Below, one piece after another: positions 1-8,882 of a stretch of DNA of 35,566 nt. Positions within the stretch are counted from its first letter, which is position 1. Every line of letters begins with the position of its first letter. The stretch covers positions 1 through 35,566 of the forward strand of contig CALJOK010000063.1 in NCBI GenBank assembly GCA_937981555.1, given 5' to 3'. The notes under the pieces were generated by a model that had not been told where the DNA came from, made no database searches, and saw nothing but the letters and a program-made list of their open reading frames with translations. Origin of the DNA: an uncultured Saprospiraceae bacterium. GTDB taxonomy: Bacteria > Bacteroidota > Bacteroidia > Chitinophagales > Saprospiraceae. The position numbers and the translations under genes are program-made.

Positions 1-141
1 GTCAAACTTGAAAAACTAAAGTTTTCTAGCAAGTTGAATCACTTTGCTATGAAATCTAAAATTTACCTTGCTGCTAATAAAGCAGCTTTCAATGAACTTA
101 AATTACTCAAGACTAATTTCTTGAGTGCGTAACATGAGTTA
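1..141 (+). mobile_element. 3' end of an IS element: C-terminus of a DDE transposase plus terminal inverted repeat
   Basis: Frame 1 is open from the first base and gives 43 residues ending in NFLSA, with a TAA stop at 130-132. The piece KLNHFAMKSKIYLAANKAAF resembles the C-terminus of IS4/IS701-like DDE transposases common in Bacteroidota. The stop codon lies inside an 18-bp sequence (124-141) that is the inverted complement, with one mismatch, of 35431-35448 at the other end of the window, so 124-141 is read as the element's right terminal repeat. The rest of the element is outside the window. The family name is from memory of similar proteins and is less certain than the IS assignment itself. 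Confidence 0.8.
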
Positions 142-142
142 C

Positions 143-847
143 TTATAAAGTTCCTGCTCCTGCTCCCTCATCCATCCACCATTCCGCATTCTTAATAGCA
201 CTAGCAGGGTAGGTCTTATAATTCCCTTTCTCTGAAAAAATTTCTTTGATGACCGATGTTTTTGAAATACCTGTTACTAAAAAATGAATCTGCTTTGCGG
301 CATTGATCACATTTCCTGTTAGGGTGATTCTTCGTTGTCCTGATTCAGGATGTACTGCTACCGCACAAGTTTCAGCTGCATTTAATAATTCAATTTCATG
401 TGGAAAGATCGAAGCGGTGTGACCATCACTTCCCATTCCTAAAATAATTAAATCAAAAATTGGCAAACCATCTTTTAAGAATAAATTCCATTCTATTAAT
501 TTCCCGTAGCGGTTAGCTTCTTCGGTTGGATCATTTTCACCAAGGACTCTGTGGATATTTTGAGGAGGAATATTAATGTGTTGAAGTAATTTTTCATCGG
601 TCATTTTGTAGTTACTTTCCTCATCGGTTGGTGCAACACATCTTTCGTCTCCCCAATAAAAATGTACTTTTTTCCAATCAATTTTAGCTGCATATTTTTT
701 AGCTAAAATGTCAAATAAAACTTTGGGCGTACTTCCGCCAGAAAGTGCAATGTTTATTTTTTCGGCTTGCGCAATTTCTTTTTGTAAAAATTCTGCGAAG
801 GCTGTTGCAACTGCTTCGTTGTTTTTAAAAATATGTGTTTTCATCAT
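143..847 (-). CDS. pgl: 6-phosphogluconolactonase
   Basis: Hydrolyses 6-phosphogluconolactone to 6-phosphogluconate, the second step of the oxidative pentose phosphate pathway, in the cytoplasm. The 234-aa product has the normal length of the SugarP_isomerase-fold Pgl family. It shows the LSGGSTPK phosphate-binding loop (35-42), GDER (67-70) and the signature GMGSDGHTASIFP (138-150). Two ATG codons are in tandem at the start and either could be used. It lies directly downstream of zwf on the same strand, separated by 79 bp that hold a perfect 18-bp inverted repeat, so co-transcription is likely. The stop codon is only 2 bp from the terminal repeat of the IS element, and the last residues (DEGAGAGTL) look like a slightly altered tail. 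The insertion may have redefined the 3' end without touching the catalytic core. Confidence 0.95.
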   Translation of the reverse strand: MMKTHIFKNNEAVATAFAEFLQKEIAQAEKINIALSGGSTPKVLFDILAKKYAAKIDWKKVHFYWGDERCVAPTDEESNYKMTDEKLLQHINIPPQNIHRVLGENDPTEEANRYGKLIEWNLFLKDGLPIFDLIILGMGSDGHTASIFPHEIELLNAAETCAVAVHPESGQRRITLTGNVINAAKQIHFLVTGISKTSVIKEIFSEKGNYKTYPASAIKNAEWWMDEGAGAGTL

Positions 848-860
848 TATTATCTTTTTT

Positions 861-923
861 TAATGGTGAATGGTTAATCCTACGATGGAATTACATCACC
901 ATGGTATTAACCATTCACCATTA
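861..923. repeat. Intergenic palindromic repeat between zwf and pgl
   Basis: Positions 861-878 and 906-923 are perfect 18-bp reverse complements separated by 27 bp. The arms are built from words such as AATGGTGAATGGTTAA. A related palindrome made of the same words lies at 26629-26707, so this is probably one member of a dispersed REP-like family. It could form a hairpin in the zwf-pgl transcript. There is no U-tract that would make it a clear terminator. Confidence 0.75.
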
Positions 924-926
924 ATT

Positions 927-2453
927 TTACAACTCCGAATAATTATCATCCGCCGTCAAATTACTACAAGGGTTTCTCCAAGTCAAACTATCCGACTCAA
1001 TCAATTTTGAAACAACTGTTGGGCCCCAAGTTCCTGCAGGATAACCATGCACTTTAATCTCAGGTTTATTTTTCCAAGCCTGCAAAATCGGTTCAACAAA
1101 TCGCCACGCCTCTTCGACAGAATCACCACGCGCATAAAGTGTCGCATCACCTTTTATTACATCCAATAATAATCGTTCGTAAGCAGCAGGAACATGTGCG
1201 TCTGTCAAATCTGAATAATGAAAATCCATCCCCACATCTTTTACTTCAAAACCTGCACCTGGCACTTTCATTCCAAATTTCAACAGCAAACCTTCGTCTG
1301 GTTGAATTCGAATAATGAGTTGATTATTATCATTATAAACTTGTTCCTCTTTTCGAAAAAGTGCGTTCGGTGGATCTTTAAAAGTAATCACTACTTCTGT
1401 TACTTTGGTCGGCATCGCTTTTCCAGATCGAACATAAAATGGAACTCCAGCCCATCGCCAATTGTCAATAAAAAATTTCAACGCAACAAAAGTTTCTGTT
1501 CGAGAATCCTTTGGCACACCTTCTTCTTTTCGATAACCATTGATTTTTTTTTCGTCAATTGTCGAAGGAGTATATTGTCCTCTAATAACTTTTGACGGAA
1601 CATCTTCTTCTTTGATCGGACGAATAGATTTTAGCAACTTTAATTTTTCATCTCGAATCGCAGCAGCGTCGGCAGCAATCGGAGGTTCCATTCCGATGTG
1701 CGCAATTATTTGCATCAAGTGATTTTGAAACATATCTCGCAACGCTCCAGATTTATCATAATAACCTCCTCGACTTCCGACTGTCAAATTTTCGGCATTC
1801 GTAATCTGCACATGTTCGATATAATTTCGATTCCAGAGTGGTTCGAAAATTCCATTGGCAAAACGAGTGACTAATAAATTTTGAACCGTTTCTTTTCCGA
1901 GGTAATGATCGATTCGATAAATTTGATCTTCGTTAAAATCATTTTTGATATTTTTATTTAACTCAATCGCAGTTTCCAAATCATAACCAAATGGCTTTTC
2001 AATCACCAATCTTTTCCATCCATCCTTTTCTTCATTCAAACCATGCGATGCCAAACAAGCTGGAATCGTTTCGTATAAAAATGGGGGCGTCGACAAATAA
2101 TAAATATAATTCCCTCCGATATTAAATTTCTCATCAAGCTTTGCCAACTCTTTTTTCACTTTTGCATAGTCATCAGAAACGGAAGTTTGAATAGGAATAT
2201 AAGACAGTCGATTCGCAAAATCCTTTTCCATTTCATCATCTCTTTTTTCTTTTTCCTCATGCTCAATAAATTCATTGGCGAAAAAAACTTTACTTCGAAA
2301 TGCTTCATTCGAATAATCCGAACGACTCACTCCGAGGACGGCAAAATTATCAGGTAAATATTTTCCTTTGTGCAACTCATAAATTGCAGGTATTAATTTA
2401 CGCACCGCCAAGTCGCCTGATGCGCCAAAAATAACAAAGATTACTCCATCCAT
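927..2453 (-). CDS. zwf: Glucose-6-phosphate 1-dehydrogenase
   Basis: Oxidises glucose-6-phosphate to 6-phosphogluconolactone with reduction of NAD(P)+, the entry step of the oxidative pentose phosphate pathway. The 508-aa length is typical. The N-terminal Rossmann motif is GASGDLA (10-16). EKPFG is at 152-156, and the substrate/active-site signature RIDHYLGKE is at 180-188 with His183 in the usual place. The GASGDLA variant (rather than NADP-typical forms) does not by itself settle cofactor preference. It is first in a minus-strand unit with pgl, and gnd is divergent across a 206-bp spacer, so the three oxidative-branch genes are clustered. An exact TAGGTTTG -7 element with an upstream TTG lies just ahead of the ATG. 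Confidence 0.97.
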   Translation of the reverse strand: MDGVIFVIFGASGDLAVRKLIPAIYELHKGKYLPDNFAVLGVSRSDYSNEAFRSKVFFANEFIEHEEKEKRDDEMEKDFANRLSYIPIQTSVSDDYAKVKKELAKLDEKFNIGGNYIYYLSTPPFLYETIPACLASHGLNEEKDGWKRLVIEKPFGYDLETAIELNKNIKNDFNEDQIYRIDHYLGKETVQNLLVTRFANGIFEPLWNRNYIEHVQITNAENLTVGSRGGYYDKSGALRDMFQNHLMQIIAHIGMEPPIAADAAAIRDEKLKLLKSIRPIKEEDVPSKVIRGQYTPSTIDEKKINGYRKEEGVPKDSRTETFVALKFFIDNWRWAGVPFYVRSGKAMPTKVTEVVITFKDPPNALFRKEEQVYNDNNQLIIRIQPDEGLLLKFGMKVPGAGFEVKDVGMDFHYSDLTDAHVPAAYERLLLDVIKGDATLYARGDSVEEAWRFVEPILQAWKNKPEIKVHGYPAGTWGPTVVSKLIESDSLTWRNPCSNLTADDNYSEL

Positions 2454-2481
2454 ATTTTTAATTGGTTACATTTATTTTCGT

Positions 2482-2512
2482 CAAACCTACTTAAATTCTA
2501 CAACTCCAACAA
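2482..2512 (-). promoter_or_regulatory. Bacteroidota housekeeping promoter for zwf
   Basis: On the minus strand TAGGTTTG (2489-2482) matches the known Bacteroidota -7 consensus TAnnTTTG exactly. TTG triplets lie 20 bp (2512-2510) and 17 bp (2509-2507) upstream, matching the -33 element. The inferred transcription start is near 2475, giving a leader of about 20 nt before the zwf ATG. Confidence 0.6.
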
Positions 2513-2659
2513 CACTATTTTTTAAAAGTTTATCTCAATTCTGTCTTTGATAAAACCATTTCAAATAAAAATAGTTAGAACTAAATAAATTCATGCAAAC
2601 AAATATTTCAGCAATGCGTATTATTGCAAGTATTTTTTCAAAAAAATAAAATCAGCATT

Positions 2660-4072
2660 ATGAGTAAAAAGAAATTATATGATTTCGGAATGGTCGGACT
2701 TGGTGTGATGGGTAGAAATTTTTTATTAAATGTAGCCGATCATGGTTATTCAATTATTGGTTTGGACAACAACCAAGAACAAGCGCAAGCACTCGTGGAA
2801 GAAGCCGACGGCAAACCTGCTAAAGCAACAACCGACATAAAAGATTTTGTCGCTTCGCTAAAGAAGCCACGTAAAATTATGCTACTCGTTCCTGCAGGAA
2901 AAGTCGTGGATATTGTCATCGAAGGTTTACTCAAACATGTGGAACCAAACGATGTCATCATCGACGGAGGGAATTCTTTTTTTGAAGATACGGAAAGACG
3001 ATTGGAATATTTGAAGGAGAAAAAAGTTACCTTTTTAGGCGTTGGTGTTTCGGGTGGTGCGAAGGGTGCGAGGTTCGGACCAAGCATCATGCCTGGTGGT
3101 TCGAAGCAAGCCTATAATAAGGTGAAGAAAATTTTGGAAGCTGTTTCTGCCAAAGTAAATGGCGAACCTTGTGTAGCTTATATGGGAAAAGGTTCCGCAG
3201 GAAACTATGTCAAAATGGTGCACAATGGAATCGAATATGCCATGATGCAATTGCTTGCAGAGAGTTATGATATTTTAAAAAACATCGGTGGCTTGAACAA
3301 TGAAGAATTACATCAAGCTTATAAAAAATACAATCGAGGAAAATTAAAATCTTTCTTAGTCGAAATCACCGCTGAGATTTTTGCTCAAAAAGATGACCTC
3401 GGCAAAGGAATGTTGATTGATAAAATCCTTGACAAAGCCAAACAAAAAGGAACTGGAAAATGGACTTCACAAAATGCGATGGACTTTGGAATTCCTGTTC
3501 CAACGATCGATGCGGCAGTCACGATGCGTGGAATTTCTTCTTTGAAAAGTGAAAGACTCGCTGCTGAGAAAATCCTAAAAGTAAGAGTGTCCAAATCAAA
3601 AGTGGATAAAAACAAATTGGTAAAAGAAGTAGGCGATGCATTATTTTTTGCCTTCATCACCGCTTACTCCCAAGGGATGGCTTTGTTAACAGATGCTTCA
3701 AAAGAAAAAGGATTTGGATTAGACTTGGAAGCAACTGCTCGAATTTGGAGAGGTGGTTGTATCATTCGTGCGTCGCTGTTGGAAGACATTCGAAAAGCTT
3801 ATTCAACTGATGCTGATTTGCCTAATTTGATGGTGGATAAAACTTTTGCCAAGCACCTAAAAGGAAATCATAATGCACTTCGATCTATTATCAAAAAATC
3901 AATTGATGCAGGAATTCCAACTTTGGCTCTCTCTGCTTCGTTAGCTTATTTTGATGCATATCGAGATGGACGATTGCCGTTGAATTTGACGCAAGCGCAA
4001 CGGGATCATTTCGGATCGCATACATATGAACGAGTGGACAAGGATGGAGTTTTTCACACGGAGTGGGAGTAA
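2660..4072 (+). CDS. gnd: 6-phosphogluconate dehydrogenase, decarboxylating
   Basis: Converts 6-phosphogluconate to ribulose-5-phosphate and CO2 with NADP+ reduction. The open frame extends 12 codons upstream to a TTG, but the ATG at 2660 starts MSKKKLYDFGMVGLG right at the Rossmann fold and is chosen, giving 470 aa, the family's usual length. Visible motifs are GLGVMG (13-18), VSGGAKGARFGPSIMPGG, the catalytic K in YVKMVHNGIEY, and a C-terminus with the family's typical RDHFGSHTYER. It is transcribed away from zwf-pgl and followed by a strong hairpin terminator, so it is probably monocistronic. Confidence 0.97.
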   Translation: MSKKKLYDFGMVGLGVMGRNFLLNVADHGYSIIGLDNNQEQAQALVEEADGKPAKATTDIKDFVASLKKPRKIMLLVPAGKVVDIVIEGLLKHVEPNDVIIDGGNSFFEDTERRLEYLKEKKVTFLGVGVSGGAKGARFGPSIMPGGSKQAYNKVKKILEAVSAKVNGEPCVAYMGKGSAGNYVKMVHNGIEYAMMQLLAESYDILKNIGGLNNEELHQAYKKYNRGKLKSFLVEITAEIFAQKDDLGKGMLIDKILDKAKQKGTGKWTSQNAMDFGIPVPTIDAAVTMRGISSLKSERLAAEKILKVRVSKSKVDKNKLVKEVGDALFFAFITAYSQGMALLTDASKEKGFGLDLEATARIWRGGCIIRASLLEDIRKAYSTDADLPNLMVDKTFAKHLKGNHNALRSIIKKSIDAGIPTLALSASLAYFDAYRDGRLPLNLTQAQRDHFGSHTYERVDKDGVFHTEWE

Positions 4073-4093
4073 TTCTTTCTAATCATAAATAAG

Positions 4094-4132
4094 AAGACTC
4101 GAATTTTTAAAGATAAAGATTCGAGTCTTTTT
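4094..4132 (+). terminator. Rho-independent terminator of gnd
   Basis: The 10-bp stem AAGACTCGAA (4094-4103) / TTCGAGTCTT (4120-4129) has a 16-nt loop and is followed by a T-rich run. It begins about 20 bp after the gnd stop. Confidence 0.8.
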
Positions 4133-4184
4133 ATTTTAAAACTTTTCTTTAAATTCGACTTTCCTTTTCTCCAAAAAAACAAAC

Positions 4185-5648
4185 ATGCAACAAGCCATCT
4201 CCGCAGGTCACGAAACTACACTTGCTGTAGCCAAAGAAATTTTACTCGCCAAAGGCAATGCATTTGACGCAGCGATAGCAACACATCTTGCTATGTTCAT
4301 TGCTGAGCCTTGCATGGCTTCCGCAGGTGGAAATGGTTTTGCATTGACCAGAACTGCAAAAGGAAAGGTCCAGTTTTTTGATTTTTTTTGCCAAACTCCG
4401 ATCAATAAAGAAACCTTAAATGGACTTGATTTCTATCCTGTGAAAATTGATTTTGGAAGTGACTCCGAAACCTTTCATGTTGGTTTAGGAGCAGCAGCGG
4501 TGCCAGGAAGTATTGCTGGAGTTTTTGAAATGCATCGAAGATTCGGAACCATTCCGATGAAAGAATTAGTTCAACCTGCCATTCAATTAGCGAAGGAAGG
4601 AGTACCGCTTGATACCTTTCAAGCATTTGACTTTCAATTACTTGAACCTATTTTTCGGCAAGACCCAAATGTAAAAGATATCTTTTTCAAACCCGACGGA
4701 AAAATAAAAGAGGAGGGTGATTTAATTCAAATGCCTGAGATGGCAGATTTCCTAACCTTCATTTCTATTGAAGGGGAACGTGGATTTTACCAAGGAGGAA
4801 TTGCAAAAAGAATTGCTGATGATAGTCAACAACGAGGTGGTTTTTTGACAAGAGCTGATTTCGAAAACTACCAAGTCAATGTACTCGATCCTTTAAAATT
4901 TAATTATAAAAATCGACATATTTATTTGCCCAACGGACCGAGCAAAGGTGGTGCCATACTAGCCATGATGTTATCGCAAGTCAATGAACATGAATCTTCT
5001 CTCGCACTTGCTATCGAAAAAACTCAACGCTTGGTGGCTGATGAATCTAAAATTAAAACACATCTTGACCAACTAGTTCCTAATAATAATTTCAGTTTCC
5101 AGCCTTCTATCTCTTCCAACCGAGGTACCTCACATTTCAATATTTTAGATCGTTGGGGCAATGCAGTTAGCTTGACTAGTTCGATCGGTGAAGGTTGCGG
5201 ATATTTTATTCCCGACACCAATATGCAACTCAATAACATGTTGGGAGAAATATTTTTGTTGCCTGATGGCGCACATTCTTGGGAGCCTGATACTCGATTG
5301 CATTCGATGATGACTCCAACGATGATTACTCAAAAAAATGGAGACTTAGAATTTATTGCAGGGTCAGGAGGTGCGGGAAGAATTCCATTTGCGATTGGTC
5401 AAGTAATTTTCCAACTCTATGAAAAACAAAAAAATCTTCGGCAAAGTACCGAATATCCACGAGTTCATTTTCAAGAAGGAAAATTTCAAATAGAAAGAGG
5501 ATTTGATTTTTCTATGGAAAAAGAAAATGTCATTTTTTGGGAAAACTTAGCGATGTATTTTGGAGGTGTTCACTCAATTTTTAATGATGGAAAAAGATTA
5601 GAAGCTCTTGGAGATGCAAGACGGTTTGGAGTTGCTGAAGTATTTTAA
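4185..5648 (+). CDS. Gamma-glutamyltransferase family protein (Ntn hydrolase), cytoplasmic form
   Basis: The Ggt family is made as a proenzyme that self-cleaves before a catalytic threonine and transfers or hydrolyses gamma-glutamyl groups. Here the cleavage motif is G314-T315-S316-H317-F318. Downstream are LNNMLGE (349-355), the HSMMTPT segment and a GSGGAGRI oxyanion segment, all at family positions. At 487 aa it is shorter than typical secreted GGTs and has no signal peptide: the start MQQAISAGHETTLAVA enters the fold directly. Near residues 66-71 the stretch DFFCQT replaces the usual D-x-R-E-T-A-P motif, so the Arg that binds the substrate alpha-carboxylate in characterised GGTs is absent. 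A substrate other than glutathione is therefore plausible. The neighbouring genes give no clue to substrate. Confidence 0.85.
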   Translation: MQQAISAGHETTLAVAKEILLAKGNAFDAAIATHLAMFIAEPCMASAGGNGFALTRTAKGKVQFFDFFCQTPINKETLNGLDFYPVKIDFGSDSETFHVGLGAAAVPGSIAGVFEMHRRFGTIPMKELVQPAIQLAKEGVPLDTFQAFDFQLLEPIFRQDPNVKDIFFKPDGKIKEEGDLIQMPEMADFLTFISIEGERGFYQGGIAKRIADDSQQRGGFLTRADFENYQVNVLDPLKFNYKNRHIYLPNGPSKGGAILAMMLSQVNEHESSLALAIEKTQRLVADESKIKTHLDQLVPNNNFSFQPSISSNRGTSHFNILDRWGNAVSLTSSIGEGCGYFIPDTNMQLNNMLGEIFLLPDGAHSWEPDTRLHSMMTPTMITQKNGDLEFIAGSGGAGRIPFAIGQVIFQLYEKQKNLRQSTEYPRVHFQEGKFQIERGFDFSMEKENVIFWENLAMYFGGVHSIFNDGKRLEALGDARRFGVAEVF

Positions 5649-5675
5649 AATTCTATTTATCCAAAAAAAAAAACT

Positions 5676-6308
5676 TCAACTCAACAAATCTCGATTTTCA
5701 ATTGCCCACTTCAACAACCCATTCTGCTCTCCTGACAAATTCAATTTCTTACCAATATTTCCGCGATGATTTGAAACTGTTTTTGGAGTAATAAAAAGCA
5801 TATTTGCAATTTCCGCAGTAGTTTTTTGACGAGCTATTAATTTTAAAATATTGACTTCGTGATTAGTCAGATTTTCCAAAATATTGTTTTCCTTTTTTTC
5901 AAACATTAAAAATTGAGTAAGGCTAGAATTGACATAAGGTTTCCCTTGATTCACCGAACGGATGCATTCCAAAATTTCTTTTTCACTACTTTCCTTTAGT
6001 AAATATCCCTTCACTCCAACCTTCATTGCATTGCGAAAAAAAGACTCTTCTTTAAATAGTGTCAGCAAAACGAATCTAGTTTTTATTCCTTCCTCCATTA
6101 AAATTTGCGCCACTTCAAGACCAGTATGATGCGGCATTTCAATATCCAAAATGGCAACATCAGGTTGAAGGTTACGAATTTTTTCTAAAGCTTCTTTTCC
6201 ATCTGCAGCGCTTCCTACCCATTGAATATCATCAGATTCTTTTAATAAATCAGTCACTCCTTTTCGAAGTAGTGGATGATCATCTGCATTGAATACTTTT
6301 ATTTTCAT
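5676..6308 (-). CDS. LuxR/NarL-family response regulator
   Basis: Two-domain DNA-binding response regulator of 210 aa. The receiver domain (about 1-120) has the acidic pair D9-D10, the phospho-acceptor D55 in ILDIEMP, and a conserved Lys in GYLLKES. The C-terminal LuxR helix-turn-helix (about 145-205) is visible as LTNHEVNILKLIA followed by TAEIANMLFITPKTVSNHRG. It lies 11 bp downstream of the histidine kinase gene on the same strand, so it is the cognate regulator in a two-gene operon. Targets are not indicated by the sequence. Confidence 0.93.
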   Translation of the reverse strand: MKIKVFNADDHPLLRKGVTDLLKESDDIQWVGSAADGKEALEKIRNLQPDVAILDIEMPHHTGLEVAQILMEEGIKTRFVLLTLFKEESFFRNAMKVGVKGYLLKESSEKEILECIRSVNQGKPYVNSSLTQFLMFEKKENNILENLTNHEVNILKLIARQKTTAEIANMLFITPKTVSNHRGNIGKKLNLSGEQNGLLKWAIENRDLLS

Positions 6309-6319
6309 AGTTAAAAAAC

Positions 6320-8311
6320 TTAATTATTTTTTGGAATCGTAAATGTTAGGATAGTTCCAGAAGGAACATTTTGTTCCATTATTAATTGCCCCCCGATAGA
6401 TGAAATTCTTTCATGCATCGTTCGAAGCCCAAGGCTTTTTGAAGTAACTATTGCCAACTCGTGATCGTACCCTTTACCATTATCCATTATTTTCATGATC
6501 AGTTCATTTCCCTTTTCAACGATACTAACTTTGGCTGCAGTTGCCTCTGCATGTTTAACAATATTGCTCAAAGCTTCTTGAATCACTCTAAATATATGAA
6601 TCTGGTTTTTCTTCAAAAACACCTGATCAACATCTACAATTTCTTTAGTTATAAAAAGGTCAGTCGATCTTTCTACTTTTTCAATAACGTCATTTATAGA
6701 AGCTGTCAACCCGAATTTTTCTAATTGAAAAGGATGCAAATCTCTCGAAATAGTTCTGACTTCTTCGAGGGTATCCGAAATCATTTGTTGATTTTCTACA
6801 GTAACTTCATGTGTCGCTGCCATTCCTTTTTTTATCAATAAGAGAGATTGCCCTACTCCATCATGCAAGTCTCTAGCGATTCTTTTTCGTTCATCTTCTT
6901 GAGCAAAAATGAGTGCTTCAGCAAATGCCATTTTATCATTTCTATCTTTCTTTATTTTAAAAAAATTATACCCGAAAAAACCTAAAATAAATATAAGAAG
7001 ACTACTTCCAATAATCCCATTTCGCTCATTAGTGATTTGAGCATTAGAACTTTCTAATTCAAGGATGTCATTTCTTTGTTCCAAAATTTGTTTCTCTTTT
7101 TTTACAGATTCAAACTTAGCTTCAGCATCTGCCATTAATTGGATTTTCTCCATGTCGTTGGTTTTGGCAAGGGAGCGATCATAGGCTTCAAGATGATCCA
7201 AGGCTTTATCATATCGATCTAAATCACCATAGACTCTGTACAGATAATCATGGCTTGATCTAATGGATTTTTCATCGCCAGATTGTTGAGCGAATTCCAT
7301 ACTTTTTTTTGCATGGATAAGTGCCTGTTTTGGATCTCCTTTTTCAAAATAGGCTATGGCAAGTAATTTATCAAGTCGGCTTTGGAATTTGTTATCTCCA
7401 CGCTCCTTCAGTAATTTTTCTGCTCTTTTGCCCACTTTTACAGCTTGGTCATAATCTTTAAGGTTATTGTTTGTTCCTACCATCCCTATTAAAACACTAG
7501 TAATAGCTAGTTTATCTTTATTTTTTTCTGCAAGCTTAAGCTTGAGTTCTGAATTCTCCAATGAACGACTTATATAAGTGCGGTAGCTATCCAAATGAAG
7601 TTCTTTATTGAGCGTGTCTTTCTTTGCCTTTTCATAATAGTTTTTCGCTGTTCTACTCAAAATAGACGAACGAGCACCATATATGACCATTTTCATCTTA
7701 TCACTATCTTTGGTTTCTGCAATAGCCACAGCTTTTGCGATATATTCTTCCGTTTTATCCAGTAAGGAAAGACCGAAATACAGACCAGCTATATCATAAT
7801 AGATACTAAATAATTGCGTGGTATCCTTTTGTTTTTCAAAAGATATTATACTGCTTAAGTAATAGTCGATTGCTGAATTAGGTTCATCCTGCCTTTGTTT
7901 TATTTTCCCTAAATAAAATAGAGCGGTTCCTTGCAACCTATCATTCTCCAATAGAATAGCCAATGTTTTAGTCTGTTCATAATACAAAATGGATTCATCA
8001 TATTTGTTAGTATAAAATAGTGAATATCCATACATATTTAGAGCCGAAAGCTTGGTGAAATCATTCGGATAATCATGGCTAAGATCAACCATTTTTTTGG
8101 CGATGAGTTGTGCTGTATCTTTATCGATTAGATGATATTGATTGAACATTTTTAGTACGATGCTTATCTCTTCTTGTGATACATCAGTCATGTTCATGAT
8201 CATATCAAAATGCGAAGGTGTTGCTTCCAAAGGATCAGGTAAAGAAGATTCAGACTGTGAAAAAAGTAAAAATGGGATTAAACTAAGTAATCCAGAAAAT
8301 AAATTTTTCAT
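6320..8311 (-). CDS. TPR-containing sensor histidine kinase (HisKA_3 / NarX-DesK type)
   Basis: Membrane sensor kinase that phosphorylates the regulator encoded just downstream. The frame opens 20 codons earlier, but the ATG at 8311 starts a clear signal peptide (MKNLFSGLLSLIPFLLFSQS) and is preferred, giving 663 aa. The order is: signal peptide; an extracytoplasmic array of TPR-like helical repeats (about 60-380); a coiled coil (about 385-430); one membrane segment GIIGSSLLIFILGFFGYNFF (about 433-451); the HisKA_3 box ERKRIARDLHDGVGQS with phospho-acceptor His483; and a C-terminal HATPase domain with the N-box EALSNIVKHA, DNGKGYD and GLRTMHERISS. This is the usual Bacteroidota build in which periplasmic TPRs sense an unknown signal. 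It has no PAS domain. Confidence 0.92.
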   Translation of the reverse strand: MKNLFSGLLSLIPFLLFSQSESSLPDPLEATPSHFDMIMNMTDVSQEEISIVLKMFNQYHLIDKDTAQLIAKKMVDLSHDYPNDFTKLSALNMYGYSLFYTNKYDESILYYEQTKTLAILLENDRLQGTALFYLGKIKQRQDEPNSAIDYYLSSIISFEKQKDTTQLFSIYYDIAGLYFGLSLLDKTEEYIAKAVAIAETKDSDKMKMVIYGARSSILSRTAKNYYEKAKKDTLNKELHLDSYRTYISRSLENSELKLKLAEKNKDKLAITSVLIGMVGTNNNLKDYDQAVKVGKRAEKLLKERGDNKFQSRLDKLLAIAYFEKGDPKQALIHAKKSMEFAQQSGDEKSIRSSHDYLYRVYGDLDRYDKALDHLEAYDRSLAKTNDMEKIQLMADAEAKFESVKKEKQILEQRNDILELESSNAQITNERNGIIGSSLLIFILGFFGYNFFKIKKDRNDKMAFAEALIFAQEDERKRIARDLHDGVGQSLLLIKKGMAATHEVTVENQQMISDTLEEVRTISRDLHPFQLEKFGLTASINDVIEKVERSTDLFITKEIVDVDQVFLKKNQIHIFRVIQEALSNIVKHAEATAAKVSIVEKGNELIMKIMDNGKGYDHELAIVTSKSLGLRTMHERISSIGGQLIMEQNVPSGTILTFTIPKNN

Positions 8312-8336
8312 AATGATTGGTGGTGGTATAAGTAAG

Positions 8337-8352
8337 AAACAAGTTCTTGTTT
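8337..8352. promoter_or_regulatory. Small palindrome upstream of the kinase operon
   Basis: AAACAAG-TT-CTTGTTT has perfect 7-bp arms with a 2-bp spacer and lies 26 bp upstream of the chosen histidine-kinase start. The size and place suit an operator, for instance for autoregulation by the LuxR-type regulator. In AT-rich DNA it could also occur by chance. Confidence 0.3.
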
Positions 8353-8435
8353 GTAAAGTAACACAATCCACTAGGTATTATATTTTTTTGTAAGAAATTA
8401 TTCATGTAATGCACAGCATTAAGTTGACTAGTGAT

Positions 8436-8614
8436 TCATCCCGTAAGTTTAGACCTAAAACTTTCTCCATTAAATTTCCACTTCAAAGGTTTCGAATATT
8501 GAAGATTATAAAACTCAATAAATTTTATTGAGTTATTGTTCCAAATCGTCAACAGAAATAAATTGCCCTGATTTGGTATAGTTTAGATAATCTTCTTATC
8601 CCTTGAACTTGATT
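8436..8614 (-). pseudogene. Decayed C-terminal remnant of an IS630-type transposase
   Basis: The 570-bp gap between the kinase start and the collagen-like gene has no intact ORF. On the minus strand, fragments read NQVQG, then RRLSKLY, then (frame changed) KSGQFISVDDLEQ, a stop/frameshift, and SIKFIEFYNLQYSKPLKWKF ending at the TGA at 8438-8436. The order and words match my memory of the end of IS630-family transposases (NQVE...LSRK...GNF-SV-DL...FIEYYN...KPFKW). At least two frameshifts make it non-functional. The remainder of the gap (8372-8435 and 8615-8800) shows nothing recognisable apart from AT-rich sequence and the palindromes noted. Confidence 0.45.
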
Positions 8615-8800
8615 GTCTGTAATTGTTTATCGTTCCTGTTCTTTTGTCTAGTTAAGCTATTAAGCAACTTGTTCCATTTCTTGTATATTCAGGATTAATT
8701 TTTTCAATTTTAGAGCTGATCCACTCCGTTAGTTATTAAATTAATATTTAATAAAATAAAGTGTTTTTCTAATTAGCCTCAAAAAAATGATCACATCAAT

Positions 8801-8844
8801 AAAAAGGAAAGCCTGGCGCCGCTTGATTCCAGGCTTTACCTTTT
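8801..8844 (-). terminator. Terminator of the collagen-like protein gene
   Basis: AAAGCCTGG (8808-8816) pairs with CCAGGCTTT (8829-8837) and the pairing extends, with a 1-nt bulge, into AAAAAGG / CCTTTT. On the minus strand the hairpin ends in a U-run. It lies about 40 bp past the stop codon at 8883. Confidence 0.75.
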
Positions 8845-8882
8845 ATTTTCAACTACTTATGCAGTAGTAAATTGTTAAATGA

